DNA of 64,000 bases, taken from NCBI RefSeq assembly GCF_004361835.1, contig NZ_SNWD01000008.1, positions 113,405 to 177,404 of the forward strand. The letters are read 5' to 3'. Below, piece after piece: positions 8,035 to 16,921 of the stretch. Within the stretch, counting starts at the first letter, position 1; each line of letters starts with the position of its first letter. This DNA is from Stakelama pacifica. Lineage in GTDB: Bacteria > Pseudomonadota > Alphaproteobacteria > Sphingomonadales > Sphingomonadaceae. Under the pieces are notes generated by a model, which was given only the letters and a program-made list of their open reading frames with translations, did not search any database and was not told where the DNA came from. A program made the translations under genes and the position numbers.

Positions 8035-9063
8035 TTACATGATCATGGTATCGTCGCTCTTCGGATCGACGAGTACGATCTCGCCGGTATCCGCGAGCGT
8101 TTTGGCAAGGCGTACAAGGTCGCTTTGCGCTTCCTCGCAATCGCGTGCGCGCACCGGCCCCATGCCGGCCATATCCTCGCGCAGCAGCTTGGCCGAACGT
8201 TCGGTCATGGTGGAGAAGAACAGGCTCTTGATCTCCTCCGGCGCGCCCTTCAGCGCGAGTGCCATCTGGCGCTTGTCGGCCTGACGCGCGATCACTGCGA
8301 TTGCGCTCGGCATCAGATTGGCGAGATCCTCGAACGTGAACATCAGCGCGCGGATGCGTTCGGCCGATTCCGGCGCCTTCTGATCGAGCGCGCCGAGCAT
8401 GGTCTCTTCGGTGGAACGATCCATCGCGTTGAAAATCTCTGCCATGGTTTCGTGCGGATCGCGGCGCTGGGCGCGCGCGAAATTGGCCATGAACTCGGTC
8501 TTCAGCGTGGCTTCGACCTGAGTGAGCACTTCCTTCTGAACCGTGTCCATGCGCAGCATCCGCTGTACCACATCGACCGAGATTTCGCGCGGCAATACGC
8601 CGAGAACGCGTGCCGCATGGTCCGACTTCAGCTTGGAGAGAATGACCGCGATGGTCTGCGGATATTCGTTCTTCAGATAGCCGGCGAGGACGCTTTCGCT
8701 GACATTGGACAGCTTGTCCCACATCGTCCGGCCGGAAGGACCACGGATATCTTCCATGATTTCCTTCACCTTGTCCGGCGGCATGATACCGGCGAGCAGG
8801 CGTTCGGTGGTTTCGAACGAGCCGTGACAGGTTTCCATCGCGGTCATGTCATGGGCGAATTGCGCCAGCAGATGTTCGACCACGGCGGCGGGGACGCGGC
8901 CGAGCATCGCCATCGAACTCGACAGCTCTTTCATCTCTTCGGTCGAAAGCTGGTCCCATATCGGCGAACCGTATTTCTGCCCAAGCGCCAGCATCAGCGC
9001 GGCCGCGCGCTGGCGAGGGTCGAAACGTTTCAGTTCGGGCGGTTCGATAAGCTGCGTTGCCAT
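8035..9063 (-). CDS. fliG: FliG, flagellar motor switch protein
   Basis: 342 residues, full family length. It shows the FliG N domain, the middle domain (with an EHPQTIAVIL-like NEYPQTIAVILSKLKSDHAA block) and the C-terminal torque-generating domain (FTFEDLANL, LKGAPEEIKSLFFSTMTERSA). FliG sits between the MS ring and FliM/FliN and interacts with the stator to produce torque. It is the first gene of the minus-strand flagellar group, transcribed away from the FlaEY-like gene. A purine-rich stretch (GGGGAAAAAAG) lies just upstream of the ATG. Confidence 0.97.
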   Translation of the reverse strand: MATQLIEPPELKRFDPRQRAAALMLALGQKYGSPIWDQLSTEEMKELSSSMAMLGRVPAAVVEHLLAQFAHDMTAMETCHGSFETTERLLAGIMPPDKVKEIMEDIRGPSGRTMWDKLSNVSESVLAGYLKNEYPQTIAVILSKLKSDHAARVLGVLPREISVDVVQRMLRMDTVQKEVLTQVEATLKTEFMANFARAQRRDPHETMAEIFNAMDRSTEETMLGALDQKAPESAERIRALMFTFEDLANLMPSAIAVIARQADKRQMALALKGAPEEIKSLFFSTMTERSAKLLREDMAGMGPVRARDCEEAQSDLVRLAKTLADTGEIVLVDPKSDDTMIM

Positions 9064-9174
9064 GTTGATCTTTTTTCCCCTGAGAACGGGTTTTTCCTGA
9101 CCACCTGCGTCGGAACCCGTGCGTGCCCGTCTATTATGGAGGGGTGATCGGGTGGTCGGTCGCAGGGAGCAGTA
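9064..9174. promoter_or_regulatory. Divergent promoter region between fliG and the FlaEY-like gene
   Basis: A 111-base gap separates two divergently read flagellar genes, so it must hold promoters for both. I looked for sigma-54 (TGGCAC-N5-TTGC) and CtrA (TTAA-N7-TTAA) signatures and saw neither. The GGGAG ribosome site of the plus-strand gene lies at its right edge. Confidence 0.5.
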
Positions 9175-11871
9175 ATGATGAACATCAATTCGGGGCTTGC
9201 GGGACTTGCCTTGCTAGGCGGCAATTCCAGCCTGTTCTCCTTCGGCTCGGGAGGTCTGAGCGGCGGTCTGAAGATCGAATCGCGGGCGGTTCGCAACGCG
9301 CGCGAACAGTTCACCCTGCCTGAAACCACCCCGCCCTGGAAAATGGCGACTGCCACCAAGTCGCTCTACACCCAGGTCGAAGACGTTATGCGGATGCGCA
9401 CGGTAATCGACAAACCGGCCGGCGGCGCGCGAACGCTTCCCGACGATGTTCAGACCGCCTTCACAGCGTACAAAGCGCTCGACCGGCTGCGCGCGCTCGC
9501 CGAACTCGCGGCGAAGCCCGGGGCGGGCGAGAGCAATCGCGCTGATTACGACAAGGCTTTTTCGAAAGGTCTGGTCGATCTGGAGAATTTCCTGTCGACC
9601 GCGCCCAGCGACAAGCTCAGCCTTGCCTTCGATCAGCCGGTGCGGCGGGCGCAGAGCGCGACCGTCGACGGCGGGACGGGCAATTATTCGCCGAGCTTTA
9701 TCGGCAAGAAAGTGACCAAGGAACGCTCCGATGTGCTGAGCGGCCTGACCGGCACTGAAAAGTTTCAGGTCAAGCTGTCGCGCGGTTCGGCCAGCGATAC
9801 GATCACGGTCGATCTTTCGCAGCTTACCGACCCGCCGACGCTCGATAACGTCTCGACGCTCATCAACAACGCGATCGCCGCGATTCCCTATCGCGACGAG
9901 AACGGCAATACCGTCACGCAGGCAGACGGCACGACCGAACCCAAATGGAAGGTGAGTTTCGAACCGACCAAGGTCGAGGAAGGCTGGACGCTGAAGGCGA
10001 ATCGCCAGTCGATTGAACAGGTTTCAGTGGATCAGATCGACGCTCCCGATGCGGTGCTGGTCGCGACCGGCATGACCGGGCTGGAAACCGCGACATCGAC
10101 GCGTGTGATGCGGATCGACGATCCGTCGGGCGATATGAGCCGCAAGACACTGGCGACGATCGCAGCCAACGACCGGCTGAAGCCCGAAGAGACGGTGAAG
10201 ACCACGGCCGATGCGATGGTCACCGATGCTGACGGGTTCGGCTATGTGCTGGGAACGACATCGGGCGATCTCGGCTCGCAGCGGCTGGCGGGCGATCAGG
10301 ACCTGTATCTGACCAAGATGGACAGCCTCGGCAATGTCGTCTGGCAGCATAGCCTGGGCGCCGCAGGCAGCGCGAGCGGCGCGGCGCTTTCGATTGCCGA
10401 TAATGGCGATGTCGTCGTCGCGGGCAATGTACGCGGCGCGTTCGAAGGTACGAACAGCGACGGCGACATGCTGGTCGCGCGCTATGACGGCGGCGGGAAC
10501 GAGAAATTCGCGACCCTGATCCGCAAGGTCGGCACCGAAACCGCGACCAGCGTGGTCGCCGCCGCTGACGGTTCAGTCTATGTCGGCGGACAGGCATCGA
10601 GCGAGGACGGCGGGGATGCCTATGTCGTGAAGGTGGATTCGGCCGGCCATATCGCGGCGCGCCAGAGCTACGATACCGGCACCAGTGAGAAGATCACATC
10701 GCTTGCGATGGGTGCGGACGGAAAGCTGCTCGCGCTGACGCGCGAGGGCGAAAATTCCAGCCTGCGGTTCCTCGACACCAGTGATCTTTCGAGCGAGACC
10801 GGACGCGTCGATCTCGGCACGGCGGACGCGCGCGCGCTTGCGGTGGATGCATCGGGCAATATCGCGATCGGCGGGACGACCGTTTCCGCGCTGGGCGGTA
10901 CACAGATCAACGGGCTGAGCGGTTCGGGCGACGGCTTCGTCGCGCGCGTTGCCGGCGATGGCAGCGGGCTCGCCGTGACCTATCTCGGCACCGAGGGCAC
11001 CGATCAGGTCGACAGCCTGGTGTATAGCGGCAACACGCTATATGTCGGCGGACGCACCAACGGAACGATCGGCGCCGAAAAAAGCGGCCCCGTCGACGGC
11101 TTTGTCGCGCGGCTGGATGCTACCAGCGGCGCGATTGGCAAGATCACGCAGTTCGGCACGCCGGGGCAGCGCACCGAGCCGGTACGGCTCGTCATGTCGT
11201 CGGGCGGAACCAACAGCGTCGGCGAACTGGGCTTTGGCCGCGGTGCCATCACGCCGGGAACGTCGATGAAGCTCACCACCGCAACCAGCCTTCGCGGCGG
11301 GGATTCGTTCCAGATGCGGGTCGATGGCGGAGCGCTGCGCACGATCACGATCGATGACGATGAGACGCTCTCTACCCTGATGGGCAAGGTGCAGCGGATC
11401 GTCGGCCGAAAGGGCACGGTCACGACGCCGCGCGGCGATGGCGGTGCGAAGCTTACGATCAGCCCCAAATCCGGCGTGGACATCGAATTTGTCGCCGGAC
11501 CGGAAGGGCGCGACGGCCTGAAAAAGCTCGGCCTGCCCACTGCGCGCGTTCAGGGCTATGATATTATCGATCCCAAGGCCCCGGCCGTCCGCCCCGGCGG
11601 TACCTTCGGCCTGAAACTCAACATGACCTTGTCGCTCAAGGACATGAAAAGCGCTGCCGAGGCGCTGGATGCGATTAACAGCGCGATCTCGGTCAGCCAG
11701 ACCGGGTATCGCTCGCTTTACTGGGACGATCTGAAAGCAGCGCGCGTCGAGCCGCAAAATTTCGCAGCCGGCGGCGGTTCAGCACGCGAAAATGCGCAGC
11801 TCGCCAATTATCAGGCCGCGCTCGACCGGCTCAGCAGCAGTTCCGCATCAACCTCCATTCTGGGATTCTGA
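9175..11871 (+). CDS. Large FlaEY-like flagellar protein with beta-propeller (SBBP-type) repeats
   Basis: 898 residues with no obvious signal peptide. Residues ~345-700 contain repeated units of the form D-x-Y/F-V-x-K/R-x-D-x-x-G (DLYLTKMDSLGNVVW, DAYVVKVDSAGHI, GFVARLDATSGAI), typical of SBBP beta-propeller repeats. The flanks (~1-340 and ~720-898) look like flagellin/hook-associated proteins, with helix-rich ends and the repeated motif GDSFQMRVDGGALRTITIDD. It resembles what is annotated as FlaEY, a regulator of flagellin production in Caulobacter; I make that link from memory and from context (divergent from fliG, 2 bases before flgB). It could equally be a structural or exported filament-associated protein. 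Confidence 0.6.
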   Translation: MMNINSGLAGLALLGGNSSLFSFGSGGLSGGLKIESRAVRNAREQFTLPETTPPWKMATATKSLYTQVEDVMRMRTVIDKPAGGARTLPDDVQTAFTAYKALDRLRALAELAAKPGAGESNRADYDKAFSKGLVDLENFLSTAPSDKLSLAFDQPVRRAQSATVDGGTGNYSPSFIGKKVTKERSDVLSGLTGTEKFQVKLSRGSASDTITVDLSQLTDPPTLDNVSTLINNAIAAIPYRDENGNTVTQADGTTEPKWKVSFEPTKVEEGWTLKANRQSIEQVSVDQIDAPDAVLVATGMTGLETATSTRVMRIDDPSGDMSRKTLATIAANDRLKPEETVKTTADAMVTDADGFGYVLGTTSGDLGSQRLAGDQDLYLTKMDSLGNVVWQHSLGAAGSASGAALSIADNGDVVVAGNVRGAFEGTNSDGDMLVARYDGGGNEKFATLIRKVGTETATSVVAAADGSVYVGGQASSEDGGDAYVVKVDSAGHIAARQSYDTGTSEKITSLAMGADGKLLALTREGENSSLRFLDTSDLSSETGRVDLGTADARALAVDASGNIAIGGTTVSALGGTQINGLSGSGDGFVARVAGDGSGLAVTYLGTEGTDQVDSLVYSGNTLYVGGRTNGTIGAEKSGPVDGFVARLDATSGAIGKITQFGTPGQRTEPVRLVMSSGGTNSVGELGFGRGAITPGTSMKLTTATSLRGGDSFQMRVDGGALRTITIDDDETLSTLMGKVQRIVGRKGTVTTPRGDGGAKLTISPKSGVDIEFVAGPEGRDGLKKLGLPTARVQGYDIIDPKAPAVRPGGTFGLKLNMTLSLKDMKSAAEALDAINSAISVSQTGYRSLYWDDLKAARVEPQNFAAGGGSARENAQLANYQAALDRLSSSSASTSILGF

Positions 11872-11873
11872 CC

Positions 11874-12287
11874 ATGACCGACATTCTTGCCGGCATCGGA
11901 AAGCGTATGCATTTCCTCGCCGATCGCCAGCGGGTGATCGCTGAAAACGTCGCGAACAGCGAAACCCCGGCGTATAAGGCGCGTGACGTCGCTGCGCCTG
12001 ACTTTTCGGACTTTGTGCGCACGAGCGGCGCGGCGCGGGTGGCGCGGCCGCATGTTGCCATCACGCCCGGAATGTCGGCGCTGGGCGCCCGGCCGCCGCT
12101 GGCCGGCAGCAACATCTTCCTCGATTCGTCGACCAGCGAGACCAAGCCTGACGGCAATAATGTCACGCTGGAAGATCAGCTTTTGCGCATGGGCGAAGTC
12201 CAGGCCGATTTCGCCACGATGACTAGTCTTTATCGTAAGAACACCGCATTGATGCAGACCGCGCTGGGCAAGGGCGGGCGCAGCTAA
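11874..12287 (+). CDS. flgB: FlgB, flagellar proximal rod protein
   Basis: 137 residues. The N-terminal motif RQRVIAENVANSETPAYKARDV is the signature of rod/hook proteins (FlgB family, flg_bb_rod), and the C-terminal helix (EVQADFATMTSLYRKNTALMQTALG) matches FlgB. FlgB forms the innermost rod and contacts FliE and the MS ring. It begins 2 bases after the FlaEY-like gene, so the two are probably co-translated. Unusually, flgC and fliE do not follow; the next gene is an unrelated esterase. Confidence 0.93.
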   Translation: MTDILAGIGKRMHFLADRQRVIAENVANSETPAYKARDVAAPDFSDFVRTSGAARVARPHVAITPGMSALGARPPLAGSNIFLDSSTSETKPDGNNVTLEDQLLRMGEVQADFATMTSLYRKNTALMQTALGKGGRS

Positions 12288-12399
12288 TCCGCGGTCGAAC
12301 CCGCGATCGCTCTTGCCAGCCGTAGCGCACACCCCATATTGTGCAGCGCAGCAAGACTCCGCGACCGGAGCCGTGCGACAGTAAACGGAGTCTGACGCA

Positions 12400-13473
12400 A
12401 TGGGTTCGATCTCGCAAACGATCCGCGATTTTAATGCGATGCGCGACGGGTTCGACGCGCTTCTCGGCGATCACGGGCGGCTGACCAGCCTGTCCGATTT
12501 CGGGTCCAATCCCGGCGATCTCGATGCGTTTTGCTATATTCCGGCCGATCTGCCGCCCGCTTCGCCGCTGGTGGTCGTTTTGCACGGATGCGGCCAGAAC
12601 GCAGCCGGATATGACAGCGCATCGGGCTGGTCGGCGCTCGCCGATCGGGCGGGCTTTGCGCTGCTCTTCCCCCAGCAGCGGGCGGCCAATAATCCCAATC
12701 GATGTTTCAACTGGTTCACCCGCTCCGACACGAAGCGCGACTCGGGCGAAGCGCTGTCGATCCGCCAGATGGTCGATGCGATGGTCGTTCGCCATGCAAT
12801 CGATACAACGCGCATTTTCGTGACCGGCCTGTCGGCAGGCGGCGCGATGACGTCGGTGATGCTCGCCACCTATCCCGAACTGTTCGCCGGTGGCGCGATT
12901 ATCGCAGGACTGCCCTATGGCACTGCGCTGGGCGTTCAGCAGGCGCTCGACCGGATGAAGGGACAGGGCGGCCCCGATAGGGACGCGCTGCCCGATCTGG
13001 TGCGCGACGCTTCTTCGCATCGCGGCGTCTGGCCGCGTATTTCTCTGTGGCATGGTACCGCCGATACCACCGTGGTTCCCGCCAATGCCGAAGCGATCCT
13101 GTCGCAGTGGCGCACGCTGCATGGCGTGGCCGATCGTCCGGCGCAGGAGGATAGCGTTGACGGCTATCCGCACCGCATCTGGACCGACGCCAAGGGGCGT
13201 GCGGTGATCGAGGAATATTCGATCACGAATATGGGGCACGGCACCCCGCTTTCGACCAGGGGCGAGGAGGCGCTGGGTCAGGCCGCGCCCTATATGCTGG
13301 AGGTCGGAATATCCTCGACACACCATATCGCCGATTTCTGGGGAATTGCGGCGCGTCCCAAGCCGAACGCGGCTGGCAGGGTCGGGCGACAGGAAGCGGA
13401 TCGGAAGACGAGCGGCAACGGCGTCGCGGCGATTATCGAACGCGCTTTGCGTTCCGCCGGACTGATGAGCTGA
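12400..13473 (+). CDS. PHB depolymerase-family esterase
   Basis: 357 residues, alpha/beta-hydrolase fold of the PHB depolymerase / feruloyl esterase group. The oxyanion-hole region VVVLHGCGQNAAGYD is followed by the nucleophile elbow GLSAGG (Ser near residue 145), an Asp in HGTADTTV and a His in the MGHGTP block. All parts of the catalytic triad can be seen. There is no clear signal peptide, so it may be intracellular and act on short polyhydroxyalkanoates or other esters. GGAG lies 9 bases before the ATG. It is a single gene facing the convergent tonB-like gene, unrelated to the flagellar genes upstream. Confidence 0.82.
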   Translation: MGSISQTIRDFNAMRDGFDALLGDHGRLTSLSDFGSNPGDLDAFCYIPADLPPASPLVVVLHGCGQNAAGYDSASGWSALADRAGFALLFPQQRAANNPNRCFNWFTRSDTKRDSGEALSIRQMVDAMVVRHAIDTTRIFVTGLSAGGAMTSVMLATYPELFAGGAIIAGLPYGTALGVQQALDRMKGQGGPDRDALPDLVRDASSHRGVWPRISLWHGTADTTVVPANAEAILSQWRTLHGVADRPAQEDSVDGYPHRIWTDAKGRAVIEEYSITNMGHGTPLSTRGEEALGQAAPYMLEVGISSTHHIADFWGIAARPKPNAAGRVGRQEADRKTSGNGVAAIIERALRSAGLMS

Positions 13474-13477
13474 CCGC

Positions 13478-14161
13478 TCAATCGAATTTGAAATCCAGCG
13501 TGAAGGACGCATCTGCGGCGAGCTGAGCGGGTGGGCGCGGCGCGGGCGATGCGCGCCGCACCGTGCGCAGCGCCAGCCGGTCGAGCATGGCGCTGCCGCT
13601 CGACAGCGCGAGCGTCACATCGTCCAGTGTGCCGTCGGCCCGAACGGTGAAGGCAATGCGCGCCGTCCCCGGAATATGCACGCCGCGCGGCCGATATATG
13701 CGGATATGCGCCCATAGAGTCGCTGCATAATCGGCCCTCAGCGCCGCCCGGTCACTTTTCGGCGGAGCGGGTGGTGCAGGGGGCGGCGGCGGTTCGGCCG
13801 GGCGAAGTGCGCCGGTCGGCACGGACAGGCGCATCGCCTGGATGTTCGCCGTCGGGGCAGGCGCCGGTTTTGCAGGCGTGGGCGCAATGGCCCGTGGCGT
13901 AGCGCCGGCCCGCGGAGCGGCAGACTGACTTTGCCGATCCGCCTGTCGCTGAATGGGGACCGGCGGGGGCGGCGCCTCCTTTCGCTCCTTCGGCACGTCG
14001 AACAGCGTCAGCTTCGCCTGTTCCTGCTGCTTTGCCGCATGCCGGGCGGGCATAAGGCCTGCGAACAAGCCAAGCCCCGTGACAAGGCCAAACGCCGCCA
14101 GCCCGCCCCGGAGCCGTGTCCGGGGCGGCGCCGCATAGCGGCTGGCCGAAGCTGCCGCCAC
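13478..14161 (-). CDS. TonB-like energy transducer
   Basis: 227 residues from a GTG. One N-terminal membrane helix (residues ~20-38) is followed by a long Pro/Ala/Lys-rich periplasmic span and a TonB C-terminal domain (residues ~150-227: YRPRGVHIPGTARIAFTVR, LDDVTLALSSGSAMLD, ALRTVRRASP). TonB couples the proton motive force to outer-membrane receptors. It starts 5 bases after the receptor gene, so it is probably the dedicated partner of that receptor. It lacks other ExbB/ExbD genes nearby and must share them with another locus. Confidence 0.85.
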   Translation of the reverse strand: MAAASASRYAAPPRTRLRGGLAAFGLVTGLGLFAGLMPARHAAKQQEQAKLTLFDVPKERKEAPPPPVPIQRQADRQSQSAAPRAGATPRAIAPTPAKPAPAPTANIQAMRLSVPTGALRPAEPPPPPAPPAPPKSDRAALRADYAATLWAHIRIYRPRGVHIPGTARIAFTVRADGTLDDVTLALSSGSAMLDRLALRTVRRASPAPRPPAQLAADASFTLDFKFD

Positions 14162-14166
14162 GGGCG

Positions 14167-16356
14167 TCAGAACTTCGTGCCGAGCGACAGGTTGAAGCTG
14201 CGACCCCGGCCCGGCACGGGGCGCAGCACACCGGTCGCGACAAAATCGCCGAGCGACTGCCCCCCCAGCAGCGGGGCATAGGCGGTGTCGAACAGGTTGC
14301 TGATATCCACGCCCAGCCTTACCCCTTTCAAGGTATAGCCCGCGCCCAGATTGACCAGCGCATAGGCATTGGTGCGCGGTTCGTTGCGGGTCGGATCGAC
14401 GCGATCCTTGTCGGTCACTGCGTGCAATTCGGCATGCGCATCCCAGCGCGGCGCGGTATAGTCGAAATGCAGCCCGGCGTTGAACGGCATCTGGTGATAT
14501 AGCGGATCATCATCGGTCAGATTCTGGCCGTGCAGCCAGCTTGCCGTCAGCCCGATGCGCGCGCTCCCGCCGTCTGCATCGGTCCAGAGCGTCGCATCGC
14601 CCGACACATCGACCCCATAGAACCGCGCCTCGCGATTGGCGAATTGCAGCTGAACGAAACCGTTGGGCATACCCATCATATCAGTCAGATCGCCCAGCTT
14701 CACCACATCGATATAATCGGCGACATGAGTGAGATAGGGGGCGATGCGCAGCGTCCACGGCGTGTCTCCCGCGCCGCTGAACGTCACCGCGCCGCTCACC
14801 GTATCGGCACGCTCGGGTTTCAGGTTCAGATTGCCGACATAGCCGTTGCCGTCGCCGAACCAGCCGATCATCGTGCTCGCCATCGCACCACGGCCCCATG
14901 TATAGCGTTCATAGATATTGGGCGAGCGGACCTTGTGCGCATAGCCAAGGTCGAGCGCGATACCCTTTGCCGCCTGATAATGAATGAGCGCGCTGCCGCT
15001 CCAGTTGCTGTCATGCGCGGAATGGTCGGCGGCGTTGAACGCTGCTGCCGCCTGTATGTCCGCCATCTGCATCATCGAATTGCCATAGGGCTGAACATCG
15101 CCGGTGTTCATCCAGACCTGATCGTTGCGGATGCCGAGCGTGGTGGTGAGGTCGCCCGTCCAGTTCGCTTCCCATTCGGCATAGGTGCCCAGCCGGTCGC
15201 GATGTGCGGCGTTCACGTTCACAAATTCGTTCGGCCCCATCATCATGCTGCCCGCAACCGGCGGCCAGTAATCGTTGAGCCATTCATGGTGCAGTTCGCT
15301 GCCGAAGCGCACGGTATCGCGCTGCGATACGGGCAGGCTGACTTTCAGCGTATAGCCCGCGCTGTGGACTTCGGTGTTCATCGGCATGCCGCCGTCTTCG
15401 GTGCCGCCCTTGTCGGCAAGGAAGTTCATGCGATGGTCGGTGTCACGATAATGGACGCGAAGGTCGACATCGCCCCATGCGAACCAGTTCTGCCAGCGAC
15501 CGTTGAGGAACCATGACTTGTTGTCGGTCATGTCCATGCGCTGATTGGGAAAGCCCTCATAGGGGGAGCGCTGGGTGCCGCCCTTTACCTGAAACAGTCC
15601 GATGCCGGTCTGGGCCGCGAGGGCAAGCGAATGGTCGGTCTTGGCATATTCGGTCGAACGGACCACGCCGTCCTTGCCGCCGCCGTCATAGTTATCGGAC
15701 TGGGTGTACGAACCGGCATAGGTCAGGTTGAATTTGTCGTTTGCCGCCGTGACTTGCGCAGCGCCGCCGAACCCGTCGCCGTTCGACCGGTAAAAGCCCG
15801 ACAGGCTGCCGGTCAGGATGGTCTCGTCCTGCTTGGCGAAGCGCGGATCGCCGGTATCGATCAGGATAGCGCCGCCGATCGTGTCGCCGCCCATGCTTAC
15901 CGGGGAGACACCGGTAATGACCGTGATTGCCTCGATCGTCTGCGGATCGGCATAGGAAAGCGGCGGGTTCATATTATTGGGGCAGGCGTCGTCGATCTTC
16001 ACGCCGTCCACCAAGATGCCCACCCGGCCATTGTCGAGGCCGCGAATGACGGGGAGGCTGGAAAAGCCGCCCGCGCCGAATGCGCTGACGCCCGGCAGAC
16101 GGGTGAGAATGTCGGCGGTGTCGCTGCTGCGCGAAGCCGCCTGTTTCAGCGTGTCGCGGGTGATTGTGGCGTCGGTCGGCGGCACGGCGGGCGGCAGCGC
16201 GTCGGAGCCTACGTCCATGTCGGGGAGCGCTGTCGCCTGCTGCGCATGGGCATAGGGGGCGGAAAGGGCGATCAGCCTCGCGCCGATCAGGGAGAGGCTA
16301 TGGCGCGCGTTGATGCGCCCGGAAAAGCGGGATGTCATAAGGCTGATGCTCGTCAT
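14167..16356 (-). CDS. TonB-dependent outer-membrane receptor, OprC-like copper receptor
   Basis: About 729 residues. A signal peptide (cut after AHA) leads to a plug domain (VIRGLDNGRVGILVDGVKIDD) and a 22-strand barrel ending in Phe (SLGTKF). The plug contains CPNNMNPPLSY, close to the copper-receptor motif CPNRMDPPTSY I recall from OprC. Met-rich stretches occur in the loops (GSMMMG, NSMMQMAD, DMMGMPNG). This supports copper uptake rather than siderophore or vitamin transport. The gene sits between a DUF2946-like gene upstream and a tonB-like gene downstream. I chose the ATG that gives a clean signal peptide; the open frame extends 15 codons further from a TTG. Confidence 0.87.
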   Translation of the reverse strand: MTSISLMTSRFSGRINARHSLSLIGARLIALSAPYAHAQQATALPDMDVGSDALPPAVPPTDATITRDTLKQAASRSSDTADILTRLPGVSAFGAGGFSSLPVIRGLDNGRVGILVDGVKIDDACPNNMNPPLSYADPQTIEAITVITGVSPVSMGGDTIGGAILIDTGDPRFAKQDETILTGSLSGFYRSNGDGFGGAAQVTAANDKFNLTYAGSYTQSDNYDGGGKDGVVRSTEYAKTDHSLALAAQTGIGLFQVKGGTQRSPYEGFPNQRMDMTDNKSWFLNGRWQNWFAWGDVDLRVHYRDTDHRMNFLADKGGTEDGGMPMNTEVHSAGYTLKVSLPVSQRDTVRFGSELHHEWLNDYWPPVAGSMMMGPNEFVNVNAAHRDRLGTYAEWEANWTGDLTTTLGIRNDQVWMNTGDVQPYGNSMMQMADIQAAAAFNAADHSAHDSNWSGSALIHYQAAKGIALDLGYAHKVRSPNIYERYTWGRGAMASTMIGWFGDGNGYVGNLNLKPERADTVSGAVTFSGAGDTPWTLRIAPYLTHVADYIDVVKLGDLTDMMGMPNGFVQLQFANREARFYGVDVSGDATLWTDADGGSARIGLTASWLHGQNLTDDDPLYHQMPFNAGLHFDYTAPRWDAHAELHAVTDKDRVDPTRNEPRTNAYALVNLGAGYTLKGVRLGVDISNLFDTAYAPLLGGQSLGDFVATGVLRPVPGRGRSFNLSLGTKF

Positions 16357-16433
16357 TTGTCCGATCCGGATATTTGCCGGATCAGGGGAAAGGGGCGGCA
16401 ACCGGCATCACGGCCGGCTGCGCTGCTACATGG

Positions 16434-16874
16434 TCAAACGAGGATCATCGGCGGCGCGCGGCTGGGAGGCGGCGGCGCGGGCATGCCGCGTCCCGGAACC
16501 AGATCGGCGATGGGCGGGGAAGGGAGCGCTGCATAGGCCGCTACCGGCGGGGCAAGCGCAAGATCGGGTTCGCCCGGCGTGGCGGGGGCGGCATGACCCG
16601 CAAAGGGGCAGCGCCGGTCGTGCTGCGCGCCGTCATGCTGCTTTCCGCCGCCGTGGTGGCCGCCATGCATCATCGCGCCGCCATGGTGCGCAGTCGATTG
16701 CGCCAGCGACAGCGGGCCGCTTCCCGAACATAGCACGATCTGCACGCCGCCATCGGCGCCTCGCACCGTCATGAAGCCCTGCGGCACGAGCACGGCATAG
16801 ACGAGCGCAAGCCAGGCAGCGGCCATCCATGCCGCCCGCATCATGCCGGATCGATATGCGCCAAGCCCCATGGC
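16434..16874 (-). CDS. DUF2946-like small membrane or periplasmic protein with His/Met cluster
   Basis: 146 residues. An N-terminal hydrophobic segment (MMRAAWMAAAWLALVYAVLV) is followed by PQGFM, an IVLCSGSG block, a metal-ligand-rich stretch (HHGGAMMHGGHHGGGKQHDG) and a CPFAGHAAPA motif. The Cys residues and the CPFAGHA motif are characteristic of DUF2946 proteins, which often sit beside copper TonB receptors. It is the first gene of a three-gene unit with the OprC-like receptor and TonB. The His/Met cluster suggests metal binding. Function of the family is not known to me; copper delivery is inference. Confidence 0.72.
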   Translation of the reverse strand, partial: AMGLGAYRSGMMRAAWMAAAWLALVYAVLVPQGFMTVRGADGGVQIVLCSGSGPLSLAQSTAHHGGAMMHGGHHGGGKQHDGAQHDRRCPFAGHAAPATPGEPDLALAPPVAAYAALPSPPIADLVPGRGMPAPPPPSRAPPMILV

Positions 16875-16921
16875 CTTCTGACTAGGGCCGCTTGGTGCCT
16901 TCGCCAAGTGGGCGAAATGCC

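Noticed and set aside
12223..13512. Minus-strand frame of 429 codons covering the esterase gene
   Set aside because: The plus-strand esterase has a full catalytic triad and ribosome site; this frame has none.
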